DNA of 6,299 nucleotides from positions 1-6,299 of the forward strand of contig JAGAZG010000057.1 in assembly GCA_017940105.1 (NCBI GenBank), given 5' to 3'. Source of the stretch: Mailhella sp. GTDB lineage: Bacteria; Desulfobacterota; Desulfovibrionia; Desulfovibrionales; Desulfovibrionaceae. The notes below the pieces were generated by a model that did no database searches, had not been told where the DNA came from, and was given only the letters and a program-made list of their open reading frames with translations. Within the stretch, counting starts at the first letter, position 1; the number at the start of each line of letters is the position of its first letter. Below are positions 4,585 through 6,299 of this stretch, in pieces. Both the position numbers and the translations under genes were made by a program.

Positions 4585-6219
4585 ATGTCTGCCAAAGAAA
4601 TTCTTTTTGACGCCAAGGCCCGTGAGCGCCTTGCCCAGGGCGTAGACAAGCTTGCCAACGCCGTCAAAGTCACCCTTGGCCCCAAGGGCCGCAACGTGCT
4701 TATCGAAAAGGCCTATGGCGCGCCTGTGATCACCAAGGACGGCGTGACCGTTGCCAAGGAAATCGAACTTGAAGACAAGTTTGAAAACATGGGCGCACAG
4801 CTCGTGCGCGAAGTCGCTTCCAAGACCAACGATGCTGCTGGCGACGGCACCACCACCGCCACTCTGCTTGCCCAGGCCATCTACCGCGAAGGCGTCAAGC
4901 TTGTGGCCGCCGGCCGCAACCCCATGCCCATCAAGCGCGGCATAGACAAGGCTGTCGCAGCAGTAACTGCAGAGCTTGGCAACATCGCCAAGCCCACCCG
5001 CGACCAGAAAGAAATCGCCCAGGTCGGCACCATTTCTGCCAACGCTGATGCCACGATCGGCAACATCATTGCCGATGCCATGAGCAAGGTCGGCAAAGAG
5101 GGCGTTATCACTGTTGAAGAAGCCAAGGGCCTCGAAACCACCCTTGATACAGTGGAAGGCATGCAGTTTGACCGCGGCTACCTTTCCCCGTATTTTGTCA
5201 CCGATGCCGAAAAGCTCGTGTGCGACCTTGAAAACCCCTTCATCCTCATCCAGGAAAAGAAGATTGCCAGCATGAAAGAAATGCTGCCCGTGCTGGAGCA
5301 GGTTGCCAAGATGAGCCGTCCCCTGCTCATCATCGCCGAAGATGTGGAAGGCGAAGCCCTTGCCACGCTCGTGGTGAACAAGCTCCGCGGCACGCTGCAG
5401 GTCGCCGCCGTCAAGGCTCCTGGCTTTGGCGATCGCCGCAAGGCCATGCTGCAGGATATCGCCATTCTCACCGGCGGCACGGTTGCCTCTGAAGACATGG
5501 GCGTGAAGCTCGAAAACTTCACCCTTGCAGATCTTGGCTCTGCCAAGCGCGTGCACATTGACAAAGACAACACCACCATCGTTGACGGCGCCGGCAAGTC
5601 CGAAGACATCAAGGCCCGCGTCGCCCAGATTCGCGCCCAGATCTCCGAAGCCACGTCTGATTACGACCGTGAAAAGCTGCAGGAACGCCTTGCCAAGCTC
5701 GTTGGCGGCGTGGCTGTCATCAAGGTCGGCGCGGCCACCGAGACCGAAATGAAAGAGAAGAAGGACCGCGTTGAAGACGCCCTCAACGCGACCCGTGCAG
5801 CCGTGGCCGAAGGCATCGTCCCTGGCGGCGGCGTGGCCTACATCCGCTGCCTTGGCGCTCTTGACGCCATTGAAGCCGACGAAGAAGAAATGGCCGGCAT
5901 CAACATTATCCGCCGCGCCCTTGAAGAGCCCCTGCGCCAGATTGCAGAAAACGCTGGCTTTGAAGGCTCTGTGGTCGTTGAGAAAGTCCGCGAGGGCAAA
6001 GACGGTTTCGGCTTCAACGCCGCAACCGGTGAATATGAAGATCTGCTTGCCGCCGGCATCATCGACCCCAAGCAGGTTTCCCGCTTCGCCCTGCAGCATG
6101 CCTCTTCTGTGGCGGCTCTTCTGCTCACCACCGAATGCGCCATTGGCGAACTGCCCAAGCCTGAACCCGCTGCACCTGCGGCTGGCGCCGGCATGGGCGG
6201 CATGGGCGGCATGTATTAA
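4585..6219 (+). CDS. groEL: Chaperonin GroEL (Hsp60)
   Basis: This 544-residue subunit of the 14-mer folding chamber binds non-native proteins and encloses them under GroES in an ATP-driven cycle. Equatorial, intermediate and apical domains are complete and numbered as in E. coli GroEL. TLGPKGRN lies at 30-37, KDG at 51-53, and the ATP-site DGTTTAT at 87-93 with Asp87. Apical hydrophobic residues are seen in YLSPYFV (199-205), the catalytic Asp398 lies in VEDAL, and the family signature AAVAEGIVPGGG spans 405-416. The C-terminus is a short Gly-Met tail (GAGMGGMGGMY) ending in Tyr, as I recall for Desulfovibrio. AGGAG at 4572-4576 lies 8 bases before the ATG. Codon use is strongly biased to GGC, GCC, CGC and AAG, as expected for a highly expressed gene. 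It follows groES and is closed by a terminator. Nothing is missing or broken. Confidence 0.99.
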   Translation: MSAKEILFDAKARERLAQGVDKLANAVKVTLGPKGRNVLIEKAYGAPVITKDGVTVAKEIELEDKFENMGAQLVREVASKTNDAAGDGTTTATLLAQAIYREGVKLVAAGRNPMPIKRGIDKAVAAVTAELGNIAKPTRDQKEIAQVGTISANADATIGNIIADAMSKVGKEGVITVEEAKGLETTLDTVEGMQFDRGYLSPYFVTDAEKLVCDLENPFILIQEKKIASMKEMLPVLEQVAKMSRPLLIIAEDVEGEALATLVVNKLRGTLQVAAVKAPGFGDRRKAMLQDIAILTGGTVASEDMGVKLENFTLADLGSAKRVHIDKDNTTIVDGAGKSEDIKARVAQIRAQISEATSDYDREKLQERLAKLVGGVAVIKVGAATETEMKEKKDRVEDALNATRAAVAEGIVPGGGVAYIRCLGALDAIEADEEEMAGINIIRRALEEPLRQIAENAGFEGSVVVEKVREGKDGFGFNAATGEYEDLLAAGIIDPKQVSRFALQHASSVAALLLTTECAIGELPKPEPAAPAAGAGMGGMGGMY

Positions 6220-6253
6220 TGCGCCATGCGCAGCCTGAGAGCTGACTGATGAG

Positions 6254-6287
6254 AGGGGAAAGACTGCTTGCGGCCTTTCCCCTTTTT
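6254..6287 (+). terminator. Rho-independent terminator of groES-groEL
   Basis: AGGGGAAAG (6254-6262) and CTTTCCCCT (6275-6283) form a perfect 9-bp stem around a 12-base loop, followed directly by a T run (6283-6287). The loop may be shortened by a small inner pairing of CTG with CGG. It begins 35 bases after the groEL stop. A smaller hairpin (TGCGC-CAT-GCGCA, 6220-6232) overlaps the end of the stop region and may protect the mRNA end. Confidence 0.9.
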
Positions 6288-6299
6288 CTATGGTGCGCC

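Noticed and set aside
4570..6099. A 509-codon open frame on the minus strand opposite groEL
   Set aside because: Long antisense frames are common opposite GC-biased, highly expressed chaperonin genes because strong codon bias removes stop codons from the opposite strand. The product is low-complexity (Gly, His, Asp, Ala rich), resembles no family I know, and groEL itself is complete.

Overview
The window looks like chromosomal DNA of a sulfate-reducing deltaproteobacterium of the Desulfovibrio type (Desulfovibrionaceae). The main grounds are the GroES/GroEL sequences: GroEL has the short Gly-Gly-Met tail ending in Tyr that I recall from Desulfovibrio chaperonins, and the CBS protein has the long inter-domain linker I associate with that group. 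Moderately GC-rich, GCC/GGC-heavy codon use in the chaperonin genes also fits. This assignment rests on remembered family sequences, not a search.

Layout. Positions 1-3924 read leftward and form one close-packed gene train. In transcription order it holds a two-CBS-domain protein (3924-3472), an unrecognised polytopic membrane protein (3475-2696, ATGA overlap with the CBS gene), a YgjP/DUF45-type zinc metallohydrolase (2655-1885), phosphoglucomutase pgm (1795-143), and the first ~48 codons of an unidentified gene that overlaps the pgm stop by ATGA and runs off the left edge (146-1). A near-consensus sigma-70 promoter (TTGACA, 17 bp, TTTAAT) stands just before the CBS gene. A second candidate (TTCACA, 17 bp, TATCGT) lies in the 89-bp gap before pgm.

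Positions 3925-4266 are a 342-bp divergent intergenic region. It holds the CBS-operon promoter on the minus strand, a very A-rich tract, a GC-rich block of competing hairpins, and the groES leader. I see no canonical CIRCE (HrcA) operator and only a degenerate sigma-32-like promoter.

Positions 4267-6219 read rightward as the bicistronic groES-groEL operon, closed by a strong rho-independent terminator at about 6254-6287.

How the genes fit together. groES and groEL make the folding chamber. pgm connects glucose-6-phosphate and glucose-1-phosphate for polyglucose and sugar-nucleotide metabolism. The CBS, membrane and metallohydrolase genes have no proven link to pgm; the shared operon is an inference from spacing. 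I found no convincing new defence, mobile or RNA-based system here. The most useful unexplained items are the unidentified gene start at the left edge, the CBS/membrane-protein pair, and the structured groES leader lacking a recognisable heat-shock operator.
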